In this document: positions 1 through 14,489 of the stretch, one piece after another
Position numbering within the stretch: the first letter of the stretch is position 1
Layout: every line of letters starts with the position of its first letter
Source of the DNA: Brasenia schreberi
Lineage: Eukaryota; Streptophyta; Magnoliopsida; Nymphaeales; Cabombaceae
Direction: 5' to 3'
Length of the DNA stretch: 64,000 nt
NCBI GenBank assembly: GCA_036023115.1
Contig: JAYKKT010000041.1
Span: forward strand, 682,501-746,500
The notes under the pieces: model-generated
Database searches by the model: none
Told to the model about the DNA's origin: nothing
Seen by the model: the letters and a program-made list of their open reading frames with translations, nothing else
Position numbers and translations under genes: made by a program

Positions 1-89
1 TTATCAGTGTATGTTGCTGTCCGCTTCATGTTAACCCATTAACATACAAAATTCTTGGCTTCAGTATTTGCCAAGCCTGCACACTATTA

Positions 90-2485
<2,396 letters not shown>

Positions 2486-2541
<56 letters not shown>
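2486..2541. repeat. (TC)n microsatellite
   Basis: 28 TC units. It supports open frames on both strands (2327-2623) that are artefacts of the repeat. Confidence 0.95.
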
Positions 2542-2543
<2 letters not shown>

Positions 2544-3947
2544 AACGTGAATACGTATATAAGAGGGCATGGTTGACAAGAAATAGTACAGTCACGTAAC
2601 AGAAGCAACTTGGTTGATGACAACTATACGGCTTTCATGTCTCTTTCAAACAGTAAATCCCCCTTTTCTCTCTAATGACAGTGAACCGCTGTTACAGAGA
2701 TAATGATGCAAGTGTACGTGAAGATGATGAACACCTGCTGGGGCACTTTCACAGGTCTCTTAACAATCTACAAGGAAGAAGGAAGAACATGACTCGGGGA
2801 GGGACAGAGTTCTCTGATTCGATAAATGGTGCCTCACTGACGAACCCACTTGCTCAATAAGCAATAAATTGGCACTGAACTCAGTTTTTTACTTGGCGGG
2901 GTTGGTGAATCCACTTGGTTCGATTGGTGGGGGAGAAAGTAGACTGTGCTAGCTTACCCTGCTGGTGATCTCATGGCCTCTCCATTGTGGTCCAAAGGTT
3001 GTTCAAATAAGAAATGCATGGTCCCATTTGGGTCAGAGTATCGCATCATATCAAGCAGTAAATGGTGCTGGAACAGACTAGTAAACTGTCTGTGTGTAAG
3101 AGAGAGAGAGAGAGAGAGAGACTGTCGCGTCATAAAGAGATAAGAGCTATTGTTGGTTTGGTTTCTAATAGAGACTTCATAAAAAAACCTTTCTACGTCA
3201 GGATCAGATTATGGTGAAAAGGGTTTCTTAGATGCCATCAGTTAGATAAAAAAATCCAGACATTTCTATTCCTGACAAATTGATCCCTCTAACCTAACTT
3301 ACTTCTATGTAATTAATTTATACTCTCTCTCTCTCTCTCTCCAAACAAATAAGACCATTCTGGAGAGATCTTAGTCCAATCCATTATATTAACTAAAACC
3401 AAAAATTCAAAACTCATGATCACCAACAGAGTAAACAGAACATATGCAACTATGAACATGACATCATTCTCCTCTCTTATTCATTCGGCTTCTTTAGAAC
3501 ATGAGAACCGTGCAACCCACTGCATTGAGGATTAAGAAATCAAACCATTCAAAAGATATATTAATATCCAACCCAGTATCTCTGTTAACCAAACCCTAAG
3601 ATTCAAAATTCGTGATAAGTAACCAACAAAAAGAAAAAACTTATCCAACCATGACCTCTCTCATTCATTCTCATTCTCTAAAACATGAAAGCCATGCAAC
3701 CCACTTCATGTTATACAAGAATTCATACACGTCAAGACTCAAAAATCTGGATTAGTTCTCGATGAGAAACGAACAAAATTAAAAGTTGAGAGAGAAGTTG
3801 AATCTTAGAGAAACAAACTAGAAAACAAAGAGGAAGGAAAGCAAAAGATAAAGGGTTAATTATTATGCGGGTGGTGAAGACTGAAGAAGATCAAGCCCGG
3901 CCACCAACGGCTAGGATCCAATCTCTAAATCTAGTTTTCTTTTTATC
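2542..3947. other. intergenic, 3' side of the ZF-HD gene
   Basis: No recognisable gene. Short GA/CT tracts sit at 3099-3120 and 3324-3341. An open frame at 2675-2860 has no recognised domain and no splice context. The right end, about 3700-3947, probably includes the 3'UTR of the ZF-HD gene read on the minus strand. Confidence 0.55.
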
Positions 3948-4463
3948 CTACTGGGTGAGAGAAGAAGCGTTAGCAGACGAGTGCTTGTGGTTGTGCATCC
4001 ACACCTTGAACACCCTCCTGCCGATGCCATTCTCTCTGCAGAACGTCTGGATGGCTGCCTCTTCTCCCTTCTGGATCCGCCACCCGATCTTCTCGGCGAA
4101 TTCCTGCATTCGTTCCTTCTGATCGGCCGAGAACTTGGTGCGGAACCGCTTCCGGCTAAGGCTTGCCGTCTCCGGCGTCTCGACCAAAGAGCAGCAGCGC
4201 CGGAACTCGAGCTCCTCATCGAGGCTCACCACCACCTTCCTGTGGAAATTCCGGTGGCACCCGCACGCAGAGCAGCGGAGACCCCCGGCGACATCCGGAG
4301 AGCTGCCGGCGGCGCTCTCCATGAACTCCCCGCACCCGTCCGTCGCGTAGCTCCCTAGGGTCGCCGCGTGGTTCTTCAGGCACTCACGGTACACCATCCT
4401 CGTCGAGCCATGGCTCGCCCTGGGCTCACCCACCTCTGCCAACTCCATCAACCTACCCACCAA
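3948..4463 (-). CDS. ZHD: zinc finger-homeodomain (ZF-HD) transcription factor
   Basis: A 171-aa intronless reading frame with both hallmarks of the plant-specific ZHD family. Residues about 24-75 form the ZF-HD dimerisation finger: VYRECLKNHAA, then DGCGEFM with Cys44, then CSACGCHRNFHR with Cys64, Cys67, Cys69 and His70/His74. Residues about 104-161 form the atypical homeodomain, starting RKRFRTKF and ending in the recognition helix VFKVWMHNHKH. Such proteins dimerise through the finger and bind ATTA-core DNA in the nucleus. Only about 28 residues separate the two domains, and the N-terminal extension is short, so the protein is at the small end of the family. Having the homeodomain, it is not a MINI ZINC FINGER protein. 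Start: Met1, with a second Met at residue 6. GC content is well above its surroundings, as expected for a coding exon. The paralogue cannot be assigned from sequence alone. Confidence 0.95.
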   Translation of the reverse strand: MVGRLMELAEVGEPRASHGSTRMVYRECLKNHAATLGSYATDGCGEFMESAAGSSPDVAGGLRCSACGCHRNFHRKVVVSLDEELEFRRCCSLVETPETASLSRKRFRTKFSADQKERMQEFAEKIGWRIQKGEEAAIQTFCRENGIGRRVFKVWMHNHKHSSANASSLTQ

Positions 4464-4630
4464 AACTTGAGCACCAAGAAGAGAGCAAACTCTCTTCTAG
4501 TCTTCTTAATTGTTTTGCTTCAAACAGGCAAATGACTCGCTACAAATCTATAGTGGCCTTGATGTTTTAGAGAATTCCCTCAAGAGTCTCTCTCTGTCTA
4601 AATGCTACTGAGACAGAGGAACAGCTGTTA

Positions 4631-4680
4631 TGCTATATTTATGAACTTAGAGAGAGAGTATGAACTTAGAGAGAGAGAGT
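4631..4680 (-). promoter_or_regulatory. candidate core promoter and GAGA tract of the ZF-HD gene
   Basis: On the minus strand, about 170 bp before the ATG, there is a TATA-like CATAAATATAG (4633-4643). Just upstream is a duplicated phrase, ATGAACTTAGAGAGAGAG (4641-4680). GA-rich tracts near start sites are bound by plant BPC/GAGA factors. Function is inferred from position only. Confidence 0.4.
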
Positions 4681-5124
4681 AAAGAAACATTCTGGGGTAA
4701 TCATGTGAGAGAAGCGTCATAATTGTGGGTGGTGAATATGAGGGGAACCCTGAACTGTATGAGATTTCTCAATTATTTTTACTTTGGAAAATGGGGATTT
4801 CATGGGGAAATGGGACATAAGGTATAACCATCATCACCTTTTGTTCGTCTTGTCATCTATCAAATGACAACATTACCCCTTGTTTCTCTCTCTAAGAAGA
4901 GTGTGTACCCTTTGTGCATGATAGATAGTTTAAGATAGACATATGTGGTTTCGGGTTAGTCGAAATTTGGAACCGAAACCGTCGGTTTTAGAACGTTTTC
5001 TATTTTTTTTTAAAATAGGATAAATGTATCCTATTAATAGTCAAAACTCGATACTAACTTTAATGATAAGGTGCTTTTTACTAATGAACTTATGTTATTA
5101 AATATTAAAATATGTATGTGATGG
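4681..5124. other. upstream region of the ZF-HD gene
   Basis: AT-rich and noncoding, with short CT/GA motifs and no TE signature that I recognise. Confidence 0.5.
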
Positions 5125-5320
5125 TTTGGAATTGTCCGTTTTGGTTTTGCTTTTGGGCCGGTTTTAAACGACCATGAATCATAATTGAATCGAAGGATCT
5201 TTCGTTCCGGTTCAGGTTCCGGTTCCGGTTAGTTGGTTTCACGATCAATTCGAACCGTGAGATCAATTTAGAACGAGTCATGTCTAGTCAATCCGGTTCA
5301 GGTTTGCCGAGCACTCCGGG
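5125..5320. repeat. GGTTCC-rich dispersed repeat, copy 1 (partial)
   Basis: Repeated GGTTCCGGTT and GGTTCAGG phrases and a GTCATGTCTAG end motif match four other copies in this window (12515, 43760, 46890, 48205). The copy is fragmentary. Confidence 0.5.
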
Positions 5321-5590
5321 TATTAGATTAAGTGACTTTGACATTGTTGGCGTTCAAAAATTGTGTACGAAAATGACACGAGGTTCTACTTAAGATCACA
5401 TCATATAAAATTTATTGGTAGTTGGATCCAATAAGAAGTATCGTTGCTCTCTCATTCTCAAAGAAGTATTGTTGACTAATCAATTCTTGATGCTCTAATG
5501 GTGAAAGGTTCCACAGAGGTTCTTGCTGCTTGTGGGTTGCCAAATGCAACTCTTGCCATACAATGAAAGATTATATTTACAGCACAAGCA

Positions 5591-5664
5591 AGAGCTCACC
5601 TGGCTAAGGGGTCGACGCACGAGTTGATGGTCATGAGTTTGATGCCTGAGGCGTGCATCTAACT
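5591..5664 (+). mobile_element. SINE family A fragment
   Basis: A plus-strand A-box-like AGCTCACCTGGCTAAGGGG is followed about 30 bp on by the B-box-like GGTCATGAGTTTGATGCC. This is the same order and spacing as the minus-strand copy at 12395-12490. There is no A tail: the element abuts a MITE fragment at 5665. Confidence 0.6.
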
Positions 5665-5830
5665 TTGGCATAGAGGGGTTGGAGGGCGGCCGCTCCTCCT
5701 AAAATTTTGACATTTTACTGTAAAAGCTACATTTTACGGTGATCATGGTTGAGATTTATGTTTCACCACCCTTAACACTATGAAATACATACTTCGACCC
5801 CCTAACACTATTTTCTAGATCCGCTACTGA
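5665..5830. mobile_element. hAT-like MITE, CAGTGGCGGATC family, left-truncated
   Basis: Nearly co-linear with the complete element at 23444-23620: shared TAGAGGGGT, GCGGCCGC, TGGTTGAGATT and the end TCTAGATCCGCTACTG. The left terminal repeat is missing, and the SINE fragment at 5591 is directly adjacent. Confidence 0.6.
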
Positions 5831-6295
5831 TCCACAGTAGAGTTAAAATTGACATCACTATCAATATATAAGATGAAATGAATAGGACATAGAGATAATT
5901 TTTGAACGATTATTCTACATTTGAAAATAAGAAGGTGGTCTGATCTTGCTTTGTTAGAATCAAATGCTAAATAGAAGTGTTTGTAAAGCCGGACCGGACT
6001 GACCAGTCGAACCAGAAACCAGCCATGGGTCTGGTTTGGTCCACAATGTAATCTGGGTTGAAAAAATAGGTCAACAACTGGCGAACTCACGGGTTTTCTT
6101 TTTTTTTTTTTTACTAAATTGCTTATTTTCATGTTCTTATTTAAATTGAGATTAAATTGCTTATTTTCGTGTTCTTGTTCAAATCGATATTAAATTGCTG
6201 ATTTCTATGTTATATTATAACAATTTAACATATTGTACACAACAAAATTATAATATATATACACATAACTATATATATAACTATATAGAGAGAGT

Positions 6296-6588
<293 letters not shown>

Positions 6589-6679
6589 TAATGGGAAATG
6601 GGAGCCGGTAGACAGACTCCCATGATAGATTTTCTAACGCATGTTTTGTGACTGATCGCACCACCACATTGTTCACATC

Positions 6680-6785
6680 ATAGTGTTAGATTTTCTTTTC
6701 ATAGGTAAGCTGGGGTTCGGTAGAATGCCACCACAAACACAATCCAGCGTTGAACTCAACCTTCTGCCACCGAGCCAACCCCCTT
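6680..6785 (-). mobile_element. SINE family A relic
   Basis: The minus strand reads GGGGTTGGCTCGGTGGCA, then a B-box-like GTTGAGTTCAACGCTGG, and ends CAGCTTACCTATGAAAAG like the copy at 694. The element is bracketed by an inverted 12-mer, CACATTGTTCAC, near 6665 and 6793 rather than by a direct duplication. Confidence 0.6.
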
Positions 6786-6811
6786 ATAACCAGTGAACAA
6801 TGTGTCCAGCG

Positions 6812-6940
6812 GCGGATCTAAAAACTCCTTTAGAGTGGGGCAAATAGTCATTCGAATGGTTTATAGTGGGGCGAACTATATATTATAGCCCATCAGACTC
6901 ACCATGTGCTACAGGCTTTAAGTTGATTTTCAAAAGTACC
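6812..6940. mobile_element. CAGTGGCGGATC-type MITE fragment
   Basis: Begins CAGCGGCGGATCT. Its body (CTTTAGAGTGGGGC, ATTATAGCCCAT, TTTAAGTTGATTTTC) reappears inverted at 9975-10090. The right terminal repeat was not found. Confidence 0.45.
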
Positions 6941-7274
6941 AATTCTTTTTGACAAATATGATTTTCTTTAAAAAGACATAAAATAAAATAAAAGCTTTAT
7001 TAGAAATTGAAATTCAAAATAATTAATCATTCGAAGATGAAAGCATGTGAACCATGTATATATATATATATATATACGGTGTGTCATTGTATATCTGCAC
7101 GTCCTAGAGAGCAGAGGAAGCTACTTGTTTTTGTTTCTTAGTTTGAATCTTGCTGTTGGAATTTGCATCAGCACAAGAAACAGTGTATCTGAAATTTCAC
7201 ACTCTAGCAGTGGCACTTTCTAAGACTTTCTCAATTATTTGCACAATTATTATTCCTTTAAATTTGACTTAATT

Positions 7275-7323
<49 letters not shown>

Positions 7324-7332
7324 GTCTCTATA

Positions 7333-7380
<48 letters not shown>

Positions 7381-7381
7381 A
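7275..7381. repeat. compound palindromic SSR (CT)n(AT)n...(AT)n(GA)n
   Basis: CT units run into AT units, a TATGTCTCTATA core, AT units again, then GA units. The two arms are reverse complements, so the whole tract could fold into one large hairpin. Confidence 0.9.
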
Positions 7382-9780
7382 ATTGGTGTGTAAATAGATT
7401 GTTCATGTTAAAATAGTTAAATTACTTCTTTTTTTTTTCTACTTGAATGGTATACATGCAAACCATACTCTTTCTATAGAGAGAGAGAAAGGGAGAGAGG
7501 AAAACTAGATCCTCCTATGTATGATATACTCACTTGTGTTCATCCAATATTTTTTGGTGGCATGAGTATAATTTTAAAAATTAAAGGTTTAAAAAAATAT
7601 TAAAAAAATAATATTATATAAATTTTATTTTTTTTTATTATTATAAATTTATTAATTTATCTATATATGAATACAAAAATTATATATATAAAAAAAGCTC
7701 TTATTTTTAATCACTTAACATATGTAAAATACCGATCATAAAACTTTAAAGTACAAATTATTCAAGATATAGCAAATTTAAAAGGTCTCTTTATACTAAC
7801 ACGTGTTATACTTACTTCACTGGGGTGAAAATTATAAATTGTGTACCAATCTATCGTGATATTCATACATGTGGTTAGTTAAATTCAAGTATTTTGATTA
7901 AATTCAGACGTATAGACTTACATAGAGCGCTGCAAACTTGAGATATCTAATTAGATAAAAAAAGTTCATAAGATATGCTGTTAATTCTTTAGGAATTGAA
8001 ATATAAATTTATATGGTTACAATCTTAATCTTTCAAATTAGATTATGTTCAAAATGTAAATTTTTAAACTGAAATTATTGTATAATAATATAAAATAAAA
8101 AGTATGTATAATGTTCTAAATTTAAGCGTTATAATTTATTATTTTTAGGTATGATATATAATATTAACCATATTGGTACGTAGGATATTTGTTTAATAAA
8201 ACTATGGTATCATGCAATATCAATTGAGTGTATATATAACGGCCATATTTTTTAGTTGAGCTATATTCGAATGCTTAATAGGGTTTATTCAACTGGTAAT
8301 GATTGAAATACTTCATTATGAATAAATTTATGTTCAATTTTTATACGCTGCCATTTTATTTTTTTATAAATATATCTGTCAGTATCAATATGAGATTTAT
8401 AGTGTATGCAACTTTGAATGTAGATACGATTTTATCTTATACATTTTAAGTGTAAAATTACGATATTTATTAGGAAATTTTTCAATTATAGAATATGAAA
8501 TTTTGATGGATTAAACTTAATTATTACAAAACTTTAATTTTATAAAAATATAATACTATAATTTTTTCATCATTAGGGCTTATTGAAAAGGATGATATTG
8601 TTATTTAATTTTGGTCTTAAATTTTTAAAGTTAGGGAGAATTTAATTAATTATGACTCATAATTTAATACTTAATTTTATATCACTAAAGCAGATATTAA
8701 TATTTTCCTTGACTATGTGAGATGTAGAGTATTTCAAACAATTTACCGAAAAGGATTATGGGGTTTTTTGAACACGGCAAATGGAACCGTATTATAAGTG
8801 AAAATGACTGATTAATCTTCTGCACTGATAACAATGGCTTATCCCTGTACTTACCGATGATTGACCAGTTAAATGGAAAGACCAAACTCGGTCGTTGTGA
8901 ATACATATACTCACCATATACTGACTTAGGGTGCTAGTACGAACATTCTTGTTATTTTGTTCAAATTTACTGTTTAAAATGACCAGAATAATCAAAATTG
9001 ATAACAAAAGTTATTAAGTTCTTGTAGTGATCACATATAAATATGTATTTAGTTTTGGGAATTAATAATAATAATGTGGTATACAGTATAACAGTAATGA
9101 ACAGGATAGGTTATTGCTATCTTTTTTTATGTTAACTCGGAAAATAATGTTTTTACTTTAAATATGTATATTTCATAGTATGGTGACGAAAGTTTTTTTT
9201 CGAGTTTACGTGATATCTGGTTTAATTTTATATTCATCAACTGTTTGGATAAGGAATTTTATAAAATATTGTCATTGTCATATAATTTATATTCTTTGCA
9301 AGTAATGGTAGCTCAACATGATTACATGTAGTAAAGGCCAGAATTAAATACTATACGGGAATGTGTTTAAGTTGGTCAATCGTGTGTTATATTCGTATAG
9401 CTAGTAATCATTAATTGTTATTATGTTATTTTAGTAAACTTTTAGCAAAGAAAAATGCAATGTTTTTTAAGTCGGAAATATGTGAGCCACTAGGTCACAA
9501 AGATGTTTTCTTTTTGTTATATGTAACTCATCATTAAATACAAAATATGAGTTTTTATGAAAGTATTTTATTGATAGTGTAAACATTTTATAGTATATTT
9601 TCCGTTTGTTGTTTAATAAAATTTTATTTTTAAAAAAATACTATAGTACTTATATTATATCTACTAATTTATTAAAATTTTATATTAACTAAAATCAGAA
9701 TTTAAACTTTACTAATCACAACATAGGAACTATTAATAGATAGTAGTTTCCTTTTTTGTTTCTCATGTATTGGAAAAGTT
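7382..9780. other. very AT-rich intergenic DNA
   Basis: No gene, domain or terminal repeat recognised. Composition is strongly AT-biased with many short A and T runs. Open frames at 8697-9007 on the minus strand show no domain. Confidence 0.6.
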
Positions 9781-9974
9781 CATCGCGAGTGGGACCCACT
9801 CACGTGCTTTTCTTTGCCCAATTTGGGGAAGAACAAGGGACCCACTCGTAGGCCCCCCCTCAAACTTTGACACAGCGTGTTGCGTGGTTATTTAATTTTA
9901 CTTCTTGGATTATGTACATTGGATGATTAATATTTTAATCACATAATTAATCATTTGTTCGTTACGTCTCACAC
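9781..9974. other. short GC-richer patch with repeated GGGACCCACTC
   Basis: GGGACCCACTC occurs twice within about 60 bp (near 9792 and 9838), once followed by a palindromic CACGTG core. No gene is associated. Confidence 0.4.
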
Positions 9975-10090
9975 CCAAAATTTTGAAAATCAACTTAAAG
10001 TCTATAACTCATGGTGAGATCCATGAGCTATAATACATATTTTGTCCCACCCGAAACTCTAAAAAGGTTTTTATATCTTGTCATGAGTTC
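9975..10090 (-). mobile_element. MITE fragment, inverted copy of 6812-6940
   Basis: The reverse complement matches the 6812 copy over CTTTTTAGAGTTTCGGG, ATTATAGCTCAT and CTTTAAGTTGATTTTC. Confidence 0.45.
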
Positions 10091-10496
10091 AATGACGAAG
10101 ATGTGCATGTAGCTTCGGCATATCTCTATAGTGTAAAAAAAATATTCTAACTTAACTTGAATTTTGTATTTGTTTTCCTCTCTCTCTCTTATGCACCAAA
10201 AAATATTATGCATTTAGCATTATGTATAACGTTAAATACATAATATCTTTCAACACACAATTTCATATAAACATTTTTATTGTTCGATCTTTAAGTTAAT
10301 GATGAAGATTTGAATTAAAAGTATCATCGTACTTTTATCATTTACATACATTTAATGTATCATATGTATTAAATATAGAGTGTTTTATCCTTTCACAATA
10401 GATCACAAAAATCAAAAGGTAGAAATGGTTATACAAAATTATGTATGAAAAGATATTGTGTATTTAGTACTCTTTATCTCTCTTTTTATATAGAGA

Positions 10497-11120
10497 CTTA
10501 GCCCTTCCTCTCCTCTCTCATCCCTTTCTCTCTTCTCTCACCTGTTCCCCCTTAGAACCCAGCCAGCTCCACTCCACGCCACCTCCATTCCTCGGCCAGC
10601 TCCACTCCACTCCACCCGACTGCACCAACTTGCCACCTTCCATCCATTCGGCTGCTCCCTTTACACCCACCACTTTCACTTTCCGGCCAGCTTCCCACTC
10701 CGGTTAGTACCCCATCATAACACCACCCTCTCTTCACTCCCCCTCTACTCTTAGCCACCACCCACCACCCTTCCTTATCCTAGCCTCCACTTCATCCAGC
10801 CGGCCAACTCCACTCCACGCCACCCCCATCTACCCGACTGCACCACCTGCCACAACACCCTTAACCTTACCTTTTCCCTTAAACCAACCCTTAGCCAACA
10901 CCTTAGACAGCCCCCAACTAGCTCCCCTTTCCTTCCCTAAGCACCCCTAACTACCCCAGCCAAGGCAGCCCCCATCACTCGGCTAGTGCCAAGGCGCCAC
11001 CCGCAGCACCTCTTCCATTCGGCCAGCACACCCACTTGTCGCGCCCTTCTGAGGAGCTCCCTCTTGCAGCCTAAGGCGACTCACCAGCCCAAGCGCAAGC
11101 AAGTCATGCCCGGACCAGCT
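10497..11120. repeat. C-rich block with internal duplications
   Basis: A sharp switch from AT-rich to C-rich, purine-poor sequence on the plus strand. The phrase CCAGCTCCACTCCA occurs at about 10563 and 10597, and a close variant at about 10803 with the same downstream CCCGACTGCACCA. Neither strand has a convincing protein; the Gly/Trp-rich minus frame at 10552-10761 reflects composition. The abrupt edges and the tandem repeat that follows would fit the untranslated region or LTR of an unrecognised LTR retrotransposon, but no LTR pair, PBS or pol was found. Confidence 0.5.
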
Positions 11121-11369
11121 ATACGTAAGTGCCTAACTTGGTCCTTGTTTATAGACTTGCTTAAGCTTAATTAAATTTGATACGGGGTTGTAATAATGGA
11201 GCGTTGTCTCCCCCCACTTGTAATAACGTGGTTTGGCACACCCACACACGTGCACTTGAGCCTATTCCGCTCTTAACTGCATACGATTTTGACACACACA
11301 TGAGCCTAATCAGCCCTTAAGATATAGACTTACTTATATAATTTAAGTTGCATGGGTTTTTGCTTAAGT
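11121..11369. other. noncoding bridge between C-rich block and minisatellite
   Basis: Contains phrases resembling the minisatellite unit (GAGCCTATT...GCTCTTA, ACACACATGAGCC), which suggests older, decayed repeat units. Confidence 0.4.
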
Positions 11370-11800
11370 TGTGTGCGTTGTCTTTTAATTTTCACACTCA
11401 CACACATTGAGCTTTCGCTCTTATTTTTAAGACCCGAGTAAGAGCCTATTACAATTTCGTTTTGGGTGTTTTACTTCATGTCGTATGCGTAGTATTTCAT
11501 TTCTACACTCACACTTTCGCTCTTACTCCCAAGACCTTAGTCAAGGCCTATTGCAATTATATTTGGGTTTAATTTCATGTCGTGTGTGTAGTACTTCAAT
11601 TCTACACACACATTGAGCTTTCGCTCTTACTCCCAAGACCTTAGTTAAGGCCATATTGCAATTATATTTGGGTTTAATTTCATGTCGTGTGCGTAGTACT
11701 TCAATTCTACACTCACACACATTGAGCTTTCGCTCTTACTCCCAAGACCTTAGTTAAGGCCATATTGCAATTATATTTGGGTTTCATTTAGGTCGTGTGA
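11370..11800. repeat. minisatellite, unit about 99-105 bp, about 4 copies
   Basis: The landmark CATGTCG (then CATTTAGGTCG) recurs at 11477, 11576, 11681 and 11785. Each unit carries TTTCGCTCTTACTCCCAAG, ACCTTAG, AAGGCC and ATTATATTTGGGTTT. The two central units are almost identical and the outer ones more diverged. Confidence 0.85.
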
Positions 11801-11869
11801 GTTGTCTTTCAATATACACACAACACCCACGCATACGTTGGCGACCTTCGGGCCCATATATATTATAAG

Positions 11870-12050
11870 TATTTCCCTTTCGGCTATGTCTTTTAGTGTG
11901 TATGATTTGATCATCACTGACACCATCTACTCATGTTTAACAGTTGCTTTTTTAGAACATGAGTGTAATCTTAAATTTTTCAAAATTACACTCATGCTAC
12001 TAAAGAAAGTAACACATGAACATTTAGAGGTGACTTGAATCTTACTAATG
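11870..12050. mobile_element. palindromic AT-rich MITE (CATGAGTGTAAT family)
   Basis: Core ACATGAGTGTAAT is followed by AAAATTACACTCATG, an imperfect inverted repeat. Similar cores occur at 21640, 24100, 25400 and 27120. Confidence 0.45.
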
Positions 12051-12394
12051 TTAATTAAGCATAAAATACTCTTAATTTTTCATTTTAATTGTCTTATTCT
12101 TTTATACATTACATTGTTATGACTTGTTACCAAAGCAATCAATTGCGTCAAAGAAGAAATGTTTACGTTTGTGCCTAAATGTAGTCGGTTGATCTAAAAT
12201 TCAAATTAGATAGATGATCGTATATAGCTAGCATGGGCTCGCTTGCAACTCTGCTAGCATGTACTAGGCGCCATATGTATCACCAAAACCAAGCCATTTC
12301 CTCCACTACAGATACATGGATCCTTTGTTACCAGTATAATTTATCCAGTACGATATAAAAATATCAACATTAACTCTGCAAAAAGTAAATCGCT

Positions 12395-12490
12395 TTTTTT
12401 TATAGTAGGTAGGCTGAAGCAAGATGCACGGCTCAGGTATCGAACTCATGACCTTCAACTTATGAGTCGGCCCCCTAGCCAGGTGAGTTG
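12395..12490 (-). mobile_element. SINE family A
   Basis: The minus strand reads AACTCACCTGGCTAGGGGG (A-box region), GGTCATGAGTTCGATACC (a good B box) and CTACCTACTATAAAAAAAA (tail). This is the best preserved family A copy. A target-site duplication was not obvious. Confidence 0.72.
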
Positions 12491-12514
12491 TCATTCATCT
12501 GCCTTTCTAAACAT

Positions 12515-12885
12515 ATCCGGGACCGGAACAGAAACCGAAGGTTGGGTTCTAATTAGCTCGAAACTTGGAATTGTAACCGAACTGGCCCGAGGTTAATTCC
12601 AGTTACGATTCTGGGACCGTGGACTCTGGGAAGGTTTTTGAGTCTTGAATCGATACTTTTATTAACAATTTTGAAAAATATAAGATTTTTTAAAAAATAT
12701 CATAACCAGTGGTTTCGGTTCTAGTTTTATAAGAGGTGAAACCATAACTGAACTGGGTGGTCCCCAGTTTCAGGCTCAATTCCGGTTTTGGTTTCACCAG
12801 TTTGGGTTCAACCTGTTCTTGAACTTGTTTGGTTCCAGTTGAAACCACTGGACCGTGTTAGGAACCGACCATGTCTATAACCTTC
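12515..12885. repeat. GGTTCC-rich dispersed repeat, copy 2
   Basis: Begins near CATATCCGGGACCGG and ends GAACCGACCATGTCTA, an inverted pair of end motifs. Interior phrases GGTTTCGGTTCTAGTTTT and GTTGAAACCACTGGACC are shared with copies at 46890 and 48205. Confidence 0.6.
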
Positions 12886-14022
12886 TATTACGAACATCTT
12901 CTACAACAGAGTGTTTGCAATACTTGATGCAAATTCATTAATTACAACATCTCCATCATTTCTGTCATCTTTACGAAATAATTACTTAAGCATCTAAGAC
13001 TGTCTCTCATAGATATAAATATTAATTTTAGTATCACTTATTTTAGTTAATATATCAAACTTTATTTTGTACAGTTTTACTAGTAAAAGCCTTTAGTTTC
13101 TAAGGCTTCTCTTGATCATTAACCTCTTTCTCGTCTATTCCACATTGTGTCATATCACCAACACTGTTATTGTTTGTCAGCTTCACATATATAACCTTTA
13201 TAAGCAGTGGCAGACTTGTAATTCTTTTGTGGTGAAGTGCACTTCTATTTCACATCCCCAAAACACTTGTATTTTCTTGTATGCAAAATCACAGACACCA
13301 AAATTTTGAGATTTTAGATAAAGATCATGTCCCACCTCCCACTAAAGTGGGTTTGTCACTGTGTTTATAAGATTGATGAACAGAAGAGGTATGTGTGCGT
13401 GTGAAGGAGACTCCAACATGATAATCCAAGAATTTATTAGAGAGATTATGGTCATGTTTAATCATTCAAATGATAAACCAAAGTAATGATTAACAGAGCA
13501 TGCTGGATGATGGCCGATCTGGATAAGACAGAACCAAAAACAAGGTGGAGAATCCAGATTCGATCTGCAAATAGCACATCTTTTTCAGCTTTATTTGGAT
13601 CCTGCTGCCTCATATATAAGAGTGGAAATGGTCCCATTTCATCAGTGTAGTCATGTCAGGATACCCATAATATCAAGAGATATACCTGCCCCATTGTCTT
13701 CTACCTTCTCAATCCTTTTCTCTTTGGGATTCTTTCTCTTCTCAATGCATCTCACATGCAGTCTGACAGTGGCTTTTCTGCAGCTAAATACATGTTTCAG
13801 ATTCATGGCTCCCATGCGGTCAGTCTGGTTAGGAGCAACCTGTCATGTGATCTTTTTCCAATTATCTGATCAAATCTGTTTCCTTTGCATCATACTTCAG
13901 AGGATCCGAAGATTTTGGAGGAACTGGTACGGGTGTCTACACATATACATATGTACATACATACACACACATATATACGTCTTATATCTATAATTTTATA
14001 GATTTGATGGTTCATTTTCTCA

Positions 14023-14024
<2 letters not shown>
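12886..14024. other. intergenic, nothing recognised
   Basis: No domain or repeat signature identified. The open frame at 13595-13993 has hydrophobic stretches but no recognised family and ends in a CA/TA repeat. Confidence 0.5.

Positions 14025-14097
<73 letters not shown>
14025..14097. repeat. (AT)n microsatellite
   Basis: 73 bp of pure AT that forms the left border of the MITE at 14098. Confidence 0.95.
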
Positions 14098-14431
<334 letters not shown>

Positions 14432-14489
14432 AGAGAGGAGATGCTTTTGAACATACAGTTTTCAACCCCTTGAAGATTCATGACCTCTA

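Noticed and set aside
3911..4358. Open frames antisense or out of frame to the ZF-HD gene
   Set aside because: Shadows of a GC-rich coding exon; only the 3948-4463 frame shows the finger and homeodomain.
10552..10761. Gly/Trp-rich minus-strand frame
   Set aside because: Reflects the C-rich composition of the plus strand and overlaps internal duplications.
11370..11800. CRISPR-like regular repeat
   Set aside because: Whole ~100-bp units are repeated with no distinct spacers, and the genome is a plant; it is a minisatellite.
12395..12490. Possible tRNA gene from pol III A and B boxes
   Set aside because: No acceptor stem or cloverleaf pairing, and an A-rich tail plus related copies show a SINE. 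Same for 21131, 26204 and 27578.
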